Program-made: the position numbers and the translations under genes
Notes under the pieces: model-generated
Seen by the model: only the letters and a program-made list of their open reading frames with translations
Told to the model about the DNA's origin: nothing
Database searches by the model: none
Assembly: GCA_937919655.1 (NCBI GenBank)
Contig: CALFPJ010000077.1
Location: 23,717 to 87,716 of the forward strand
DNA length: 64,000 bases
Direction of reading: 5' to 3'
Source: an uncultured Gemmatimonadales bacterium
GTDB lineage: Bacteria > Gemmatimonadota > Gemmatimonadetes > Longimicrobiales > Gaopeijiaceae
Part shown: piece by piece, positions 17,781 through 25,876 of the stretch
How the letters are laid out: the number at the start of each line of letters is the position of its first letter
How positions within the stretch are numbered: position 1 is the first letter of the stretch

Positions 17781-19319
17781 TTGGACTCATTTGAAGATCT
17801 CGGCCTCACCCCCGAGCTCGTTGAGGCGCTTGCCTCGGAAGGAATTGAACGACCGACTCCCTTGCAGGAAGCGGTAATTCCGGTTCTGCGGCGGGCGAAC
17901 AACCTCTTACTAGCCGCCGGCCCTGGCAGCGGACTGACCGTGACCTGGGGCGCTGCGCTGTTGGATCGTCTCGAGCCTGGAGAAGGTGCCCCACAGGCCC
18001 TAGTCCTCACGCCCTCTGCGGATCGGGCTGATCACCTCGCGGAGGCGATCGGCAGATTGGCTGGTGCGGTGGGACACACCGTTGCGGCGCTAGGCTCGCA
18101 TTGGGTGTTGCCTGAGCGCGCCACCATTCTGTTCGGCACCCCGGCCGCCGTGCTGGCTGCTGCAGGGTCCGGGACGATCAAGCTGGACGCGGTCGAAGCG
18201 CTGGTGATCGAGCAGATGGGTCGTATGGAGACCTTTGGCGGGTTGGTCGAGGTGGAGCGCATCCTAGAGTATCTACCCAAGGACGGTCAGCGCATCGTGA
18301 CCGCGCTGCCTGTGACGGAGGCCGTAGAAGACTTCGTCGAACGACACGCGAAGCGGGCGATGACGCTCCCCGGCGAGGACACCACAGTCGCCGACGGCCC
18401 TCGGCGCGGAACCGTGCGCTTCCGGATCGCGCCGGAGCCGAGGGAAGCAGCCGCGCTCGAGTTGATTGACGGCCTGCTGCACGACGATGCGCGTCACGTG
18501 CTGGTCTTCTGCCGCAACGAGGACCGCGCCGCAGATGTGGGTGATTACCTCACGCTGCACGGCTACGTGGCGGGGGCTCCGGGCGACACCTCTGTTCCCG
18601 TGTGGCTGGGGGTAGACGCCCTCGAAGCCCGCGCAGCCGTAAAAGGGATCGATGGCGTGACGGTACTCAGCTGTGACGTTCCCACGGACTCTGACATGCT
18701 GGACCGACGGCATGCTATCGCCGACCAGGGTATGGTGGTCGTCCTCGCGAGTGAGGTCGCCCACCTGCGGGCGAGCGCCCGCGGTGCCGGATACACCGTT
18801 GTCCCCTTCCCTCCCACGATATCTGCCGGCTACGGGGAGATCGACCGACTCTACGCCACGTTGCGCCAGGCGCTCGCAGAAGAGGACACGGCTCCCTACC
18901 TGATGGCGCTTGAGCCGCTGTTCAGCGAGCACGACCCTGCGGAGGTCGCTGCTGCGGCTGTGGCGCTGCTCAGGAAGCGTGGCTCGATTGCTGTCACCGC
19001 GACGGCGACGACGCCTGCCCCCAAGGAGGCGGGAGCCCAACCGTCGTGGGCCAAGCTCTTCTTTGGAGTCGGCGAACGCGACGGGATGAAACCCGGAGAC
19101 CTTCTGGGGGCCATCACAGGAGACGCGGGTGTTTCCGCCGGCGCTGTCGGGCGCATCGACGTGAAGGAGAGCCACACGCTCGCCGAGGTCCACACCGACG
19201 TGGCTGAGAAAGTGATCAAGGCCCTCAACGGGACCACGATCAGCGGGCGTGCCGTGCGCGCCGACTTCGACCGCCCCAAGCGGGGCACCGGCGGATCAAG
19301 GGCGGCTCCTGCACGCTAG
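17781..19319 (+). CDS. DEAD-box-like pseudo-helicase with DbpA RNA-binding domain
   Basis: 512 residues from a TTG start. The N terminus keeps the DEAD-box layout, including a Q-motif-like FEDLGLTPELVEAL and ERPTPLQEAVIPVL, but the catalytic motifs are gone. Walker A reads AAGPGSGLT, with Leu in place of the ATP-binding Lys. The DEAD position reads VIEQMGRM. SAT and the motif VI arginines are not found. The C-terminal domain (about 425-500: WAKLFFGVGERDGMKPGDLLGAIT through ISGRAVRADF) matches the DbpA-type RNA-recognition domain that binds 23S rRNA hairpin 92 in DbpA. Inference: a non-hydrolysing ribosome-assembly or RNA-binding factor derived from a helicase. Its transcript ends at the perfect hairpin 20 bp downstream. 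Confidence 0.8.
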   Translation: MDSFEDLGLTPELVEALASEGIERPTPLQEAVIPVLRRANNLLLAAGPGSGLTVTWGAALLDRLEPGEGAPQALVLTPSADRADHLAEAIGRLAGAVGHTVAALGSHWVLPERATILFGTPAAVLAAAGSGTIKLDAVEALVIEQMGRMETFGGLVEVERILEYLPKDGQRIVTALPVTEAVEDFVERHAKRAMTLPGEDTTVADGPRRGTVRFRIAPEPREAAALELIDGLLHDDARHVLVFCRNEDRAADVGDYLTLHGYVAGAPGDTSVPVWLGVDALEARAAVKGIDGVTVLSCDVPTDSDMLDRRHAIADQGMVVVLASEVAHLRASARGAGYTVVPFPPTISAGYGEIDRLYATLRQALAEEDTAPYLMALEPLFSEHDPAEVAAAAVALLRKRGSIAVTATATTPAPKEAGAQPSWAKLFFGVGERDGMKPGDLLGAITGDAGVSAGAVGRIDVKESHTLAEVHTDVAEKVIKALNGTTISGRAVRADFDRPKRGTGGSRAAPAR

Positions 19320-19338
19320 CGCCTCCCCGAAGCGAACA

Positions 19339-19376
19339 AAAGAGGCCGCACCACCCTAGGGTGGTGCGGCCTCTTT
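19339..19376. terminator. Bidirectional intrinsic terminator
   Basis: A perfect 19-bp inverted repeat with no loop bases beyond the central CTAG, made of AAAGAGGCCGCACCACCCT and its complement. A-tracts on the left and TTTG on the right give a U-tail on either strand. It sits between the convergent pseudo-helicase and HU genes and should stop both transcripts. Confidence 0.93.
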
Positions 19377-19432
19377 GTTAAGCCGCCTTCAGCCGGTGCG
19401 GCGCCGGCCTCGGGATGTATCCTACAGAGGTA

Positions 19433-19717
19433 CTACTTGATACCGTCTTTCAGGCCTTTTCCGGCCCGGAAGCCGGGGGTCTTAGTCGCGGCAATCTGGA
19501 TCGACTCACCAGTGCGCGGGTTGCGGCCCATGCGGGCCTTGCGGTGCTTGGCCTCAAACGTGCCAAAACCAGTGATCTGCACGCGACGATCACCCTTGAG
19601 TGCGGCTGCGATAATCCCACCTTCCGAAGCGAAAAGCGCGTCCACAGCCCGCGATGCATCGGCCTTCGTCATGCCAGTCTTCGCGGCAAGTTCGTCCACG
19701 AGATCGGACTTATTCAT
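19433..19717 (-). CDS. hup: HU-family DNA-binding protein
   Basis: 94 residues, the usual HU length. ATG 19717 has AGGAG about 8 bases upstream; the longer frame is rejected. Recognisable elements: MNKSDLVDELAAKTGMTKADASRAVDALF, the GFGTFEAKHRKARMGRNPRTGE arm with the proline at the DNA-intercalating tip, and the C-terminal FRAGKGLKDGI. It binds and bends DNA non-specifically as a dimer and compacts the nucleoid. It ends at the bidirectional terminator and diverges from the channel gene at 20023. Confidence 0.95.
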   Translation of the reverse strand: MNKSDLVDELAAKTGMTKADASRAVDALFASEGGIIAAALKGDRRVQITGFGTFEAKHRKARMGRNPRTGESIQIAATKTPGFRAGKGLKDGIK

Positions 19718-20022
19718 CTTGGCTGCTCCTGTAATACAAGAATAGGGATTCCGATGTTTGCGGCCGAAGCCGCCCTTCGTGCGGGCCTGAAGAGCTTTCT
19801 CCAAGTTCGCGGTGGAACACTTGAAAAGCCGCATCAATCAAGTGGTTCCGGACCCTACGAATCACAATTAAACCAAGGGTAAGCACCCAGGGGGGGGGCG
19901 TCAAGGGAAGAAATGGCCCAAAGGCCGCATAATTCCTAGCTTCCTGGCAGGTTGACACCCAAGTACTGCAAGATTGTAGCATCCCAGACGCAGCCCGTCA
20001 GCCCCCCATTCACTGAAGAGAC
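19718..20022. other. 305-bp divergent intergenic region with a G-run
   Basis: The upstream regions of the HU gene (minus) and the channel gene (plus) share this stretch. No gene is seen. A run of nine G bases lies at about 19890-19898; long homopolymers like this are prone to length errors. No clear promoter pair could be assigned. Confidence 0.4.
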
Positions 20023-21021
20023 ATGTCAGCTTTCCTTCCGCGTTTTATTTGGACTTTTCTGATCCTGGCGGCGCTCGTCGGAATCGGGACTTCGGGGTAT
20101 GTCCTGATTGAGCATCAACCACTTGTGGATGCGCTGTACATGACCACGATCACGGTCACCGCGGTCGGATACAGCGAGGTCTTCCCGCTGTCTCCAACGG
20201 GCCGAACGTTCACAATGTTTATCCTGTTTGGCGGGATCTCGTGGATGGGGTCTTTGGTTCGCAACCATCACGGCCTTCATTGTCGAGTTGGACCTCAAGG
20301 ACACCTTACGGAGGCGCCGTATCATGCAGGAAATAAGCCATTTAAAGGGCCATGTGATCATTTGCGGCGCAGGGCACACGGGGCGCCAAGTCGCCCAGGA
20401 AATCGAGACGCTCGCGACCGACTATGTCATCATTGAGCGCAATCCCGCACGGATCGAACAACTCAGTGAATATGTATCGAACGCTCGCGTCATCGAGGGC
20501 GATGCAACCCATGACCAAGTCTTGCTTCAAGCGGGGCTAATGTCGGCAAAGGGGCTCATCACGTGCCTCAGCGCAGACACCGACAACCTCTTCGTCTGCC
20601 TCTCTGCCCGCGACCTCGCGGCCGGCGTCAAGATCGTCGCCTGTGCCTACGAGGAAGAGACTATCAGCAAGCTCTACCGGGCAGGCGCCGATCAGGTCGT
20701 GAGCCCCAACGTCAGCAGCGCGATCCGCATGGCGTCAATCCTGCTGCGGCCGTCGGCGGTCTCGTTCATGGACATCGCGACGGCTCTACAGATCTCGATC
20801 TCCGCACCGGGGAAGTGACGATTCCAGCAGCTTCTGCCATGTGCGGCAAAACTCTGGACCAAGCAAGAATCCCGGAAAAGACCGGCCTCATCGTGATCGC
20901 CGTGAAAAGCAGCTCGAACGGGACACTCACCTTCAACCCGGCCGCGAAGACCGGCTTGGAAAGTGGGGACGAACTGATCGTGTTGGGTCAACCGGGACAG
21001 ATCGAGGCGCTTAAGGCCTAA
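20023..21021 (+). pseudogene. Potassium channel protein (pore plus TrkA-N/TrkA-C), two compensating frameshifts
   Basis: Three segments in two frames rebuild one protein of about 332 residues. Segment 1 (20023 to about 20250, frame A) carries two membrane helices with the selectivity filter TAVGYSEV. Segment 2 (about 20250-20790, frame B) continues WGLWFATITAFIVE, then the TrkA-N Rossmann start HVIICGAGHTGRQVAQEIE. Segment 3 (about 20790-21021, back in frame A) is a TrkA-C domain, GEVTIPAASAMCGKTL through GDELIVLGQPGQIEAL. The first shift is at the GGGG run 20247-20250; with three Gs the frame reads WMGLWFATITAF, exactly as expected. The second needs one extra base near 20785-20795. The intact form would be an RCK-gated K+ channel. 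Confidence 0.75.
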
Positions 21022-21045
21022 GTGTCCTGACGCCCGTAAACGCCG

Positions 21046-21243
21046 TCAGGCGACCTGCTCTTCTTTCTTCTTTCGAATTATCGAATACACGAAGAAGATC
21101 ACGGCCGCGACGAGGGCGAACTTCACCGTCATTATGACAAGGCCCAGGATCATCCCGAACATAGGAAACATGACCGCGAGCAGAAGCTTAAAAATTACGA
21201 TGCCGGAAATTCCGGCTAGGGAAAGCGTGGCAAAAGTCCGCAT
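21046..21243 (-). CDS. Small two-helix membrane protein
   Basis: 65 residues starting MRTFATLSLAGISG, with GGAGGA close upstream of ATG 21243, a strong ribosome-binding site that fixes the start. Two hydrophobic segments (about 10-35 and 38-57) are followed by the basic tail RKKKEEQVA, so both ends probably lie in the cytoplasm or the tail does. No family recognised. It converges on the channel gene, ending 24 bp from it. Confidence 0.7.
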   Translation of the reverse strand: MRTFATLSLAGISGIVIFKLLLAVMFPMFGMILGLVIMTVKFALVAAVIFFVYSIIRKKKEEQVA

Positions 21244-21333
21244 TGTTCCTCCAGTTACCGGCACAGTGTGTCCTCGGTAGCCCCTACGCGCACGGAGTCG
21301 TGAGGTTTCTACCCCTCGTGCCCGTGCGATGGC

Positions 21334-23697
21334 CTACATGCGGAACCGATAACTCAACTTGATAAACAGCCCGTCGGCCTGCGCCTGCACGTCTCTGAAT
21401 CGGAAGCTCCCGCTGTCATCCATTTGGCGGGCATACCCAACGTAGAACACCGTTCCCGGCGACGGTTCATACGACACCAGCCCCTCAATGTGGAAGTCGT
21501 AGCCGTTCGTTGCTTCCCTTACCGTGCACGCTCCGCTGCTGCAGCTATACAAGGAGAGCCCTGTTTCTGGATCGCGCAGCGCTAGCCGCTCCTGGCTAGA
21601 GTATTCGAAGATCCCGCGAGCGAACAGCGAGCGGCTGAACTGATATTGTGCGCGGATACGCGGAATAATCGCCGACGACGCTTCCACTCCATCGGCCTTC
21701 CGCCTGAGTTGCGTCGACCGAAGTCCAACCTCCATGACCAGCGCCTGAACCGGATACAGATTTAGCGTCAGATCGGTGGAGCGAGAGTCAGCCAACTCGA
21801 CCGCTACGCCGTACGAACGATCGAAGATCGGCGTCTGTGAAAAGGTGTAGCGGAGGTTACCACGCACGCGCTCCCACTTGTTCACCCAAAACGAGAGCAT
21901 GGTCGAGCCGAGGTTATCAAAGACCGACTGGTCGGGCTGGAAGGACTGATAGCCCCCCGGAGCCTGCGTGTAGAGGCCCACGTAGGCTTCCTGACCAAAC
22001 GAAAACATCGAGCGCTCGTGGTTGCCAAAAAAGCTGATGTTGTCCTTGAAAGAGAAGCGCCAACTCATCTGAATCGAACCCTCTTCAAGACCCCGCCCGG
22101 CCCAGAAGTCGTCGTGGTCCCAGTATCCCTTCAGTTCAAGAGTGGGCCCGATTTGTTCCAATAATCCACCGGTTTTTCCGAACCAATTATACGCGATACG
22201 GGATTGAACCTGCGTGTCGCCGACCCTGCTGAAGAACCCGGACCCGGCATTGAAGTCCTGATCGGTATCTTCCAGTTCAGCGCTGAATGCGAACGTACGT
22301 CCCGCTCGGTCAACCTTGGCGTGGAGCATACGCCCCGTCTCTCGACCAGCGAGGTCAGGATTGTCGGTGAAGCTCGTGGCGCCCATCGCAGTCAACGTGT
22401 AGCGGCCGGCGACCTGGAGGCGCGCGTCAGCCCCCGCCACCCGGTTGTAGTCAGCGGACGACGTCGAGCGATCCGTATAGACCGCACCAATCGTGGATGA
22501 CCCACCGACGTCCTTACGCACGCGAAGAAGGTTCACCAGCGTATTCGGATCGCCCTCGTCGAAGGATTGATCCACCGCCCCGAGGTAGCCGACGTTCAGG
22601 CTCCCAACTTTGCCGGTGAGCTTCGCGCCGGTAATAGGGTTAGCCACAGACCGCGTGTAGATAAGCTGCTTGGCCATCCCGAAGATCTCGGTGCCCTCAA
22701 GGAAAAAGGGGCGCTTTTCGGGAAAGAAAAGAGCGAAACGCTCGTTGACCGAAATCTGACCCGCGTCTGCCTCCACCTGACTGAAGTCCGGGTTGTACGT
22801 GGCATCGAGCGTAAGATTTGACGTAACACCATAGGTGGCGTTGAGGCCGAAATCTCCACTCAGGTCATCGCGTGCGAAGACGCCCACGTCATCATCATAG
22901 AGACCGATCCGCCGACTCGTGAGCACGGGGTTCAACTCCACAAAGAGCCCCATATCCAGATTCATGAGACCGTTGAGCCTGCCCGACTGCGAGAGACGGT
23001 TGGCGGTGTTCTTCGTGACCGGAGCCCAGGAACTCTTGTATCCGTTTCGCTGGATGTTGCGCTCCACTTGAAGACCCCAAGACTGTTCGACCTTCGCGGC
23101 GAAGCGGAGGCTCTTGAACGGAATCTTGACCTCAACCTGATAGCCCCATTCCGTAATGTGGGCGTCCGATTCCCAGAGAAAATCAGGGTTGTCATCGATG
23201 GGATCACCGAAGCCAGCTCGGTGGCCAGAGCTGGCCCCGCCTTCGTTCCAGACCCCATCGTGCTGCACACCCAAAGGGTTCACGGTGAAGACATACGCCC
23301 GTCGCTGATCGTTGAACGTGTCGAGGATCAGGCGGACATAGTCGTCGGATCGGGTGTACGAGTCTCGCTCAGAAAGCGTCGCGCGAATACCAGACGGATC
23401 GTCGTCAAAGGCCTTGATACTGAAGTAGATCGCGTCTGCATCTACGATCACTTGAACTTCTGTACGCTGAGACGACGCAGCGCCCTCGACCGGCTCGAAT
23501 TGCGTGAACGAAGTGAGAAGGGCACTCTGCGTCCATACGGCCTCGTCTAGGCGGCCATCGATACTAATACCTGCGCGCTCGACCGCCGGAGTGGCAACTT
23601 CGAGTTCAGCAGAAGTCCCTAGATAACGGACGGTATCAGGCGCGACCGGCCCCGGCGGGGCAAGAATTGCAAACGAAAACGCCAGGGGCAAGAGCAT
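21334..23697 (-). CDS. DUF5916 outer-membrane protein with CBM9-like N-terminal domain
   Basis: 787 residues. A short signal peptide precedes a carbohydrate-binding-family-9-like domain (about 45-240; ISIDGRLDEAVW near the start, RLILDTFNDQRRAYVFTVNPLG, and YQVEVKIPFKSLRF are hallmarks). The remainder is a beta-barrel with the NPDFSQVEADAGQISVNERFALFFPEKRPFFLEG motif shared by all family members and an aromatic C-terminal strand ending LSYRFRM, as recognised by the BAM complex. Function is not established for the family; a role in binding or passing carbohydrate or peptide ligands at the cell surface is only inferred. It is the most divergent of the three family members in the window. Confidence 0.88.
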   Translation of the reverse strand: MLLPLAFSFAILAPPGPVAPDTVRYLGTSAELEVATPAVERAGISIDGRLDEAVWTQSALLTSFTQFEPVEGAASSQRTEVQVIVDADAIYFSIKAFDDDPSGIRATLSERDSYTRSDDYVRLILDTFNDQRRAYVFTVNPLGVQHDGVWNEGGASSGHRAGFGDPIDDNPDFLWESDAHITEWGYQVEVKIPFKSLRFAAKVEQSWGLQVERNIQRNGYKSSWAPVTKNTANRLSQSGRLNGLMNLDMGLFVELNPVLTSRRIGLYDDDVGVFARDDLSGDFGLNATYGVTSNLTLDATYNPDFSQVEADAGQISVNERFALFFPEKRPFFLEGTEIFGMAKQLIYTRSVANPITGAKLTGKVGSLNVGYLGAVDQSFDEGDPNTLVNLLRVRKDVGGSSTIGAVYTDRSTSSADYNRVAGADARLQVAGRYTLTAMGATSFTDNPDLAGRETGRMLHAKVDRAGRTFAFSAELEDTDQDFNAGSGFFSRVGDTQVQSRIAYNWFGKTGGLLEQIGPTLELKGYWDHDDFWAGRGLEEGSIQMSWRFSFKDNISFFGNHERSMFSFGQEAYVGLYTQAPGGYQSFQPDQSVFDNLGSTMLSFWVNKWERVRGNLRYTFSQTPIFDRSYGVAVELADSRSTDLTLNLYPVQALVMEVGLRSTQLRRKADGVEASSAIIPRIRAQYQFSRSLFARGIFEYSSQERLALRDPETGLSLYSCSSGACTVREATNGYDFHIEGLVSYEPSPGTVFYVGYARQMDDSGSFRFRDVQAQADGLFIKLSYRFRM

Positions 23698-23783
23698 TGG
23701 ACGCTGTTATTCCTTCAAAAGATGCACAGTCATCGAATATAGTGATCCCCAAAGGACACCCCTATGCCTGTGGTTGCTGAGTC

Positions 23784-24002
23784 ATGACATCCGCTCCGGG
23801 CCCTTTTACTTCAGAACAAACACGATCACTGGCCACGGCGTTCCGGTCGGGAGCCCCTCCGCTCTGTCCTGAGTGCGGTACTCTCATGGATCAAAAACCC
23901 GTTCCGCCACGCCACGACCTGTCGTACGTCCGCGACCGCGTCCTCCTAGTCTGCTCCTCGTGCCACCGATCCCACGTGCTCGACCGGACGCTACGGGGAT
24001 GA
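23784..24002 (+). CDS. Small zinc-ribbon protein
   Basis: 72 residues with one four-cysteine ribbon: CPECG at about 28-32 and CSSCH at about 57-61. The rest is short and polar. Its TGA overlaps the ATG of the NudC gene as ATGA, and it has no family match known to me. The translational coupling suggests that it works with, or at least is made together with, the NADH pyrophosphatase, itself a zinc-ribbon protein. Confidence 0.7.
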   Translation: MTSAPGPFTSEQTRSLATAFRSGAPPLCPECGTLMDQKPVPPRHDLSYVRDRVLLVCSSCHRSHVLDRTLRG

Positions 24003-24799
24003 GCACCTCGGATTGGGCATTGGCCTTTTCGGGTGACCGGCTGCTGTTGATGTCAGGGGCTGAGGAGATTCGCGTCCCCACGCGTGGTGAGATGATGAAC
24101 CTCCTCGGTGAACCAGGATGGGGTGAGGCCGACTCAGGCACCTCCATCCCTCCCGCGGAGGGGCGGCCATGTCACGCTCTGGAGCTTACGGACGACTTCG
24201 AGGCGCCCGAGGGATACGAGCTCGTCGGACTCCGGGCCTCGCATGCGTTGATCCCATTGAGCCTTTTTCGAGCGGCCGGCACCGCACGGCAAAGGGTCGA
24301 ATGGCTGCGGACCCACCGCTTCTGCGCTCGCTGTGGTACCGCCCTTGAGCGGCACGATGAGCATCAGGCGATGTCTTGCGGGGAGTGCGGACAACTTCAC
24401 TTTCCACGGCTCTCGCCAGCCGTCATCGTCCTAGTCCAGCGGGGGCGTGAGATTCTCCTAGGACGCTCTCCGCATTTCTCGCCGGGCGTGTACTCCACCT
24501 TGGCCGGCTTCGTCGAGCCTGGGGAGTCACTCGAGGAATGTGTGCACCGCGAGATTGAAGAAGAGGTCGGCGTCACCGTATCGAACCTGCACTATTTCGG
24601 CAGCCAACCTCATCCCTTTCCCCACTCGCTCATGGTCGGATTCGTGGCGGACTGGGCCGACGGAGAGATTCGGATCGACCCGTCGGAGATCGAGGATGCG
24701 CGTTGGTTCACCGCAGACCGCTTGCCAGACCTTCCTCATTCGATGTCGATCGCCAGTGCGCTGATCGCGGATTTCGTGAAGCGAGACGCCGGATCATAG
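23999..24799 (+). CDS. nudC: NAD+/NADH diphosphatase (NudC-type Nudix hydrolase)
   Basis: 266 residues from ATG 23999. A zinc ribbon (CARCG and CGECG, about residues 111-132) separates an N-terminal domain from the Nudix domain. The Nudix box is complete, GFVEPGESLEECVHREIEEE followed by VGV, and the NADH-pyrophosphatase signature after it reads SQPHPFPHSLM (canonical SQPWPFPxS). The enzyme splits NADH or NAD+ into NMN(H) and AMP; NudC also removes NAD caps from RNA. The open frame extends upstream within the zinc-ribbon gene, but the ATGA overlap and the family start favour 23999. Confidence 0.92.
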   Translation: MSTSDWALAFSGDRLLLMSGAEEIRVPTRGEMMNLLGEPGWGEADSGTSIPPAEGRPCHALELTDDFEAPEGYELVGLRASHALIPLSLFRAAGTARQRVEWLRTHRFCARCGTALERHDEHQAMSCGECGQLHFPRLSPAVIVLVQRGREILLGRSPHFSPGVYSTLAGFVEPGESLEECVHREIEEEVGVTVSNLHYFGSQPHPFPHSLMVGFVADWADGEIRIDPSEIEDARWFTADRLPDLPHSMSIASALIADFVKRDAGS

Positions 24800-24867
24800 T
24801 AGGACCTATTGCCGCAACGCGGTTCAGCCCCCGAGGTTGGGGCGTCGACTTCAACCCACCACGGGTC

Positions 24868-25803
24868 ATGATGCGTAAAACTTCGCTACTTGCTGCCAGC
24901 CTCTCCGCGATCTTCACTGTGGGAATCGCGTCAAACGCCTCCTCACAAACGGCTGGAGCACTCCCACGCGCGGCAGAACTCCCCGCGTCTACCCGGGCGA
25001 TGGCGCTCGGCGATGCATACATGATGGATGCGAACCACGCGGACGCGCTGTTCTACCACCCGTCGCTCTTGACGGGGGCATCAGGCTTCGGGCTCGACTT
25101 TCAGCGTTGGAGTACGAAGAGCAGCTCAATGACGGCTTCGGCCGCGATGCCCTGGTTCGGAGGGGGCGTCGGCATCGGGCTTCAAAATCTGCAGTACGGT
25201 GCTCCTGCGCCGGGTGCGGCGGCGGCGCCGGCGGGCCAGGATCATTTGTATACTCTGGGTTCAACGCCGGTATCTGAACGTGTTGCGTCTATCGGGTACG
25301 CCCGACAGGTATTCGGGATCGACGTGGGCGTCGCAACGAAGTTCGTGGAGGAGCGTGTCGGTTCCGCACGCGATGCGACCGCCCTGTTCGACGTGGGGGT
25401 CTCGACGGACGTGGGCGCATTCACGATGGGGCTGACGTATCAGAACATCGGCCAAGACCTGTCCGTCGGCGGCTCAGACTTCTCTCGGCCGGATCGGCTG
25501 ACCCTGGGTGTCGGCGCGTACGGACAGCAGGTCGGCATCTTCGACTTTGGCATCACGGCTGCGGTCAGCTACGTCGGTGATGAGGCGATACCGTCCGGGG
25601 GCTTGGAGCTAGGGTACTGGCCGATCCAGGGACGGACGTTCATCGCGCGGGTGGGAGCCCGGCGGGTCGTGACCGGGGATGCCAGCCCGCTGAGCGTCGG
25701 CTTCGCGTACTGGGGTGATGACGTGACCCTCGAGTGGGCGTTTCAACCGATGGACGTCACTGGGGCTTCCGGCACACATCGGTTTGGCGTGAGGTGGAGG
25801 TAG
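24868..25803 (+). CDS. PorV/PorQ-like outer-membrane beta-barrel protein
   Basis: About 311 residues (ATG 24868 or the adjacent 24871). A signal peptide (LLAASLSAIFTVGIASNASSQ) is followed by RAMALGDAYMMDANHADALFYHP, the N-terminal motif of the PorV/PorQ/UPF0164 family, where mature barrels begin with G-x-A-x-x-A-x-P. The rest alternates short amphipathic strands and ends with HRFGVRWR. Family members sit in the outer membrane, in Bacteroidota as part of type IX secretion; no other type IX genes are visible here, so only the barrel assignment is made. Confidence 0.75.
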   Translation: MMRKTSLLAASLSAIFTVGIASNASSQTAGALPRAAELPASTRAMALGDAYMMDANHADALFYHPSLLTGASGFGLDFQRWSTKSSSMTASAAMPWFGGGVGIGLQNLQYGAPAPGAAAAPAGQDHLYTLGSTPVSERVASIGYARQVFGIDVGVATKFVEERVGSARDATALFDVGVSTDVGAFTMGLTYQNIGQDLSVGGSDFSRPDRLTLGVGAYGQQVGIFDFGITAAVSYVGDEAIPSGGLELGYWPIQGRTFIARVGARRVVTGDASPLSVGFAYWGDDVTLEWAFQPMDVTGASGTHRFGVRWR

Positions 25804-25876
25804 ACGGGTAGGTAGACGACGCAGTCGGGGACGCGGCGATGTTCTCGAAGAACGGCGTGACCTTGGATTTCATAGG

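Noticed and set aside
20247..20250. Programmed ribosomal frameshift in the channel gene
   Set aside because: No slippery heptamer or downstream pseudoknot is apparent, and a second, opposite shift would be needed 540 bases later.
24868..25803. Type IX secretion component
   Set aside because: The PorV-like motif alone also occurs in phyla without type IX secretion and no other component is encoded here.
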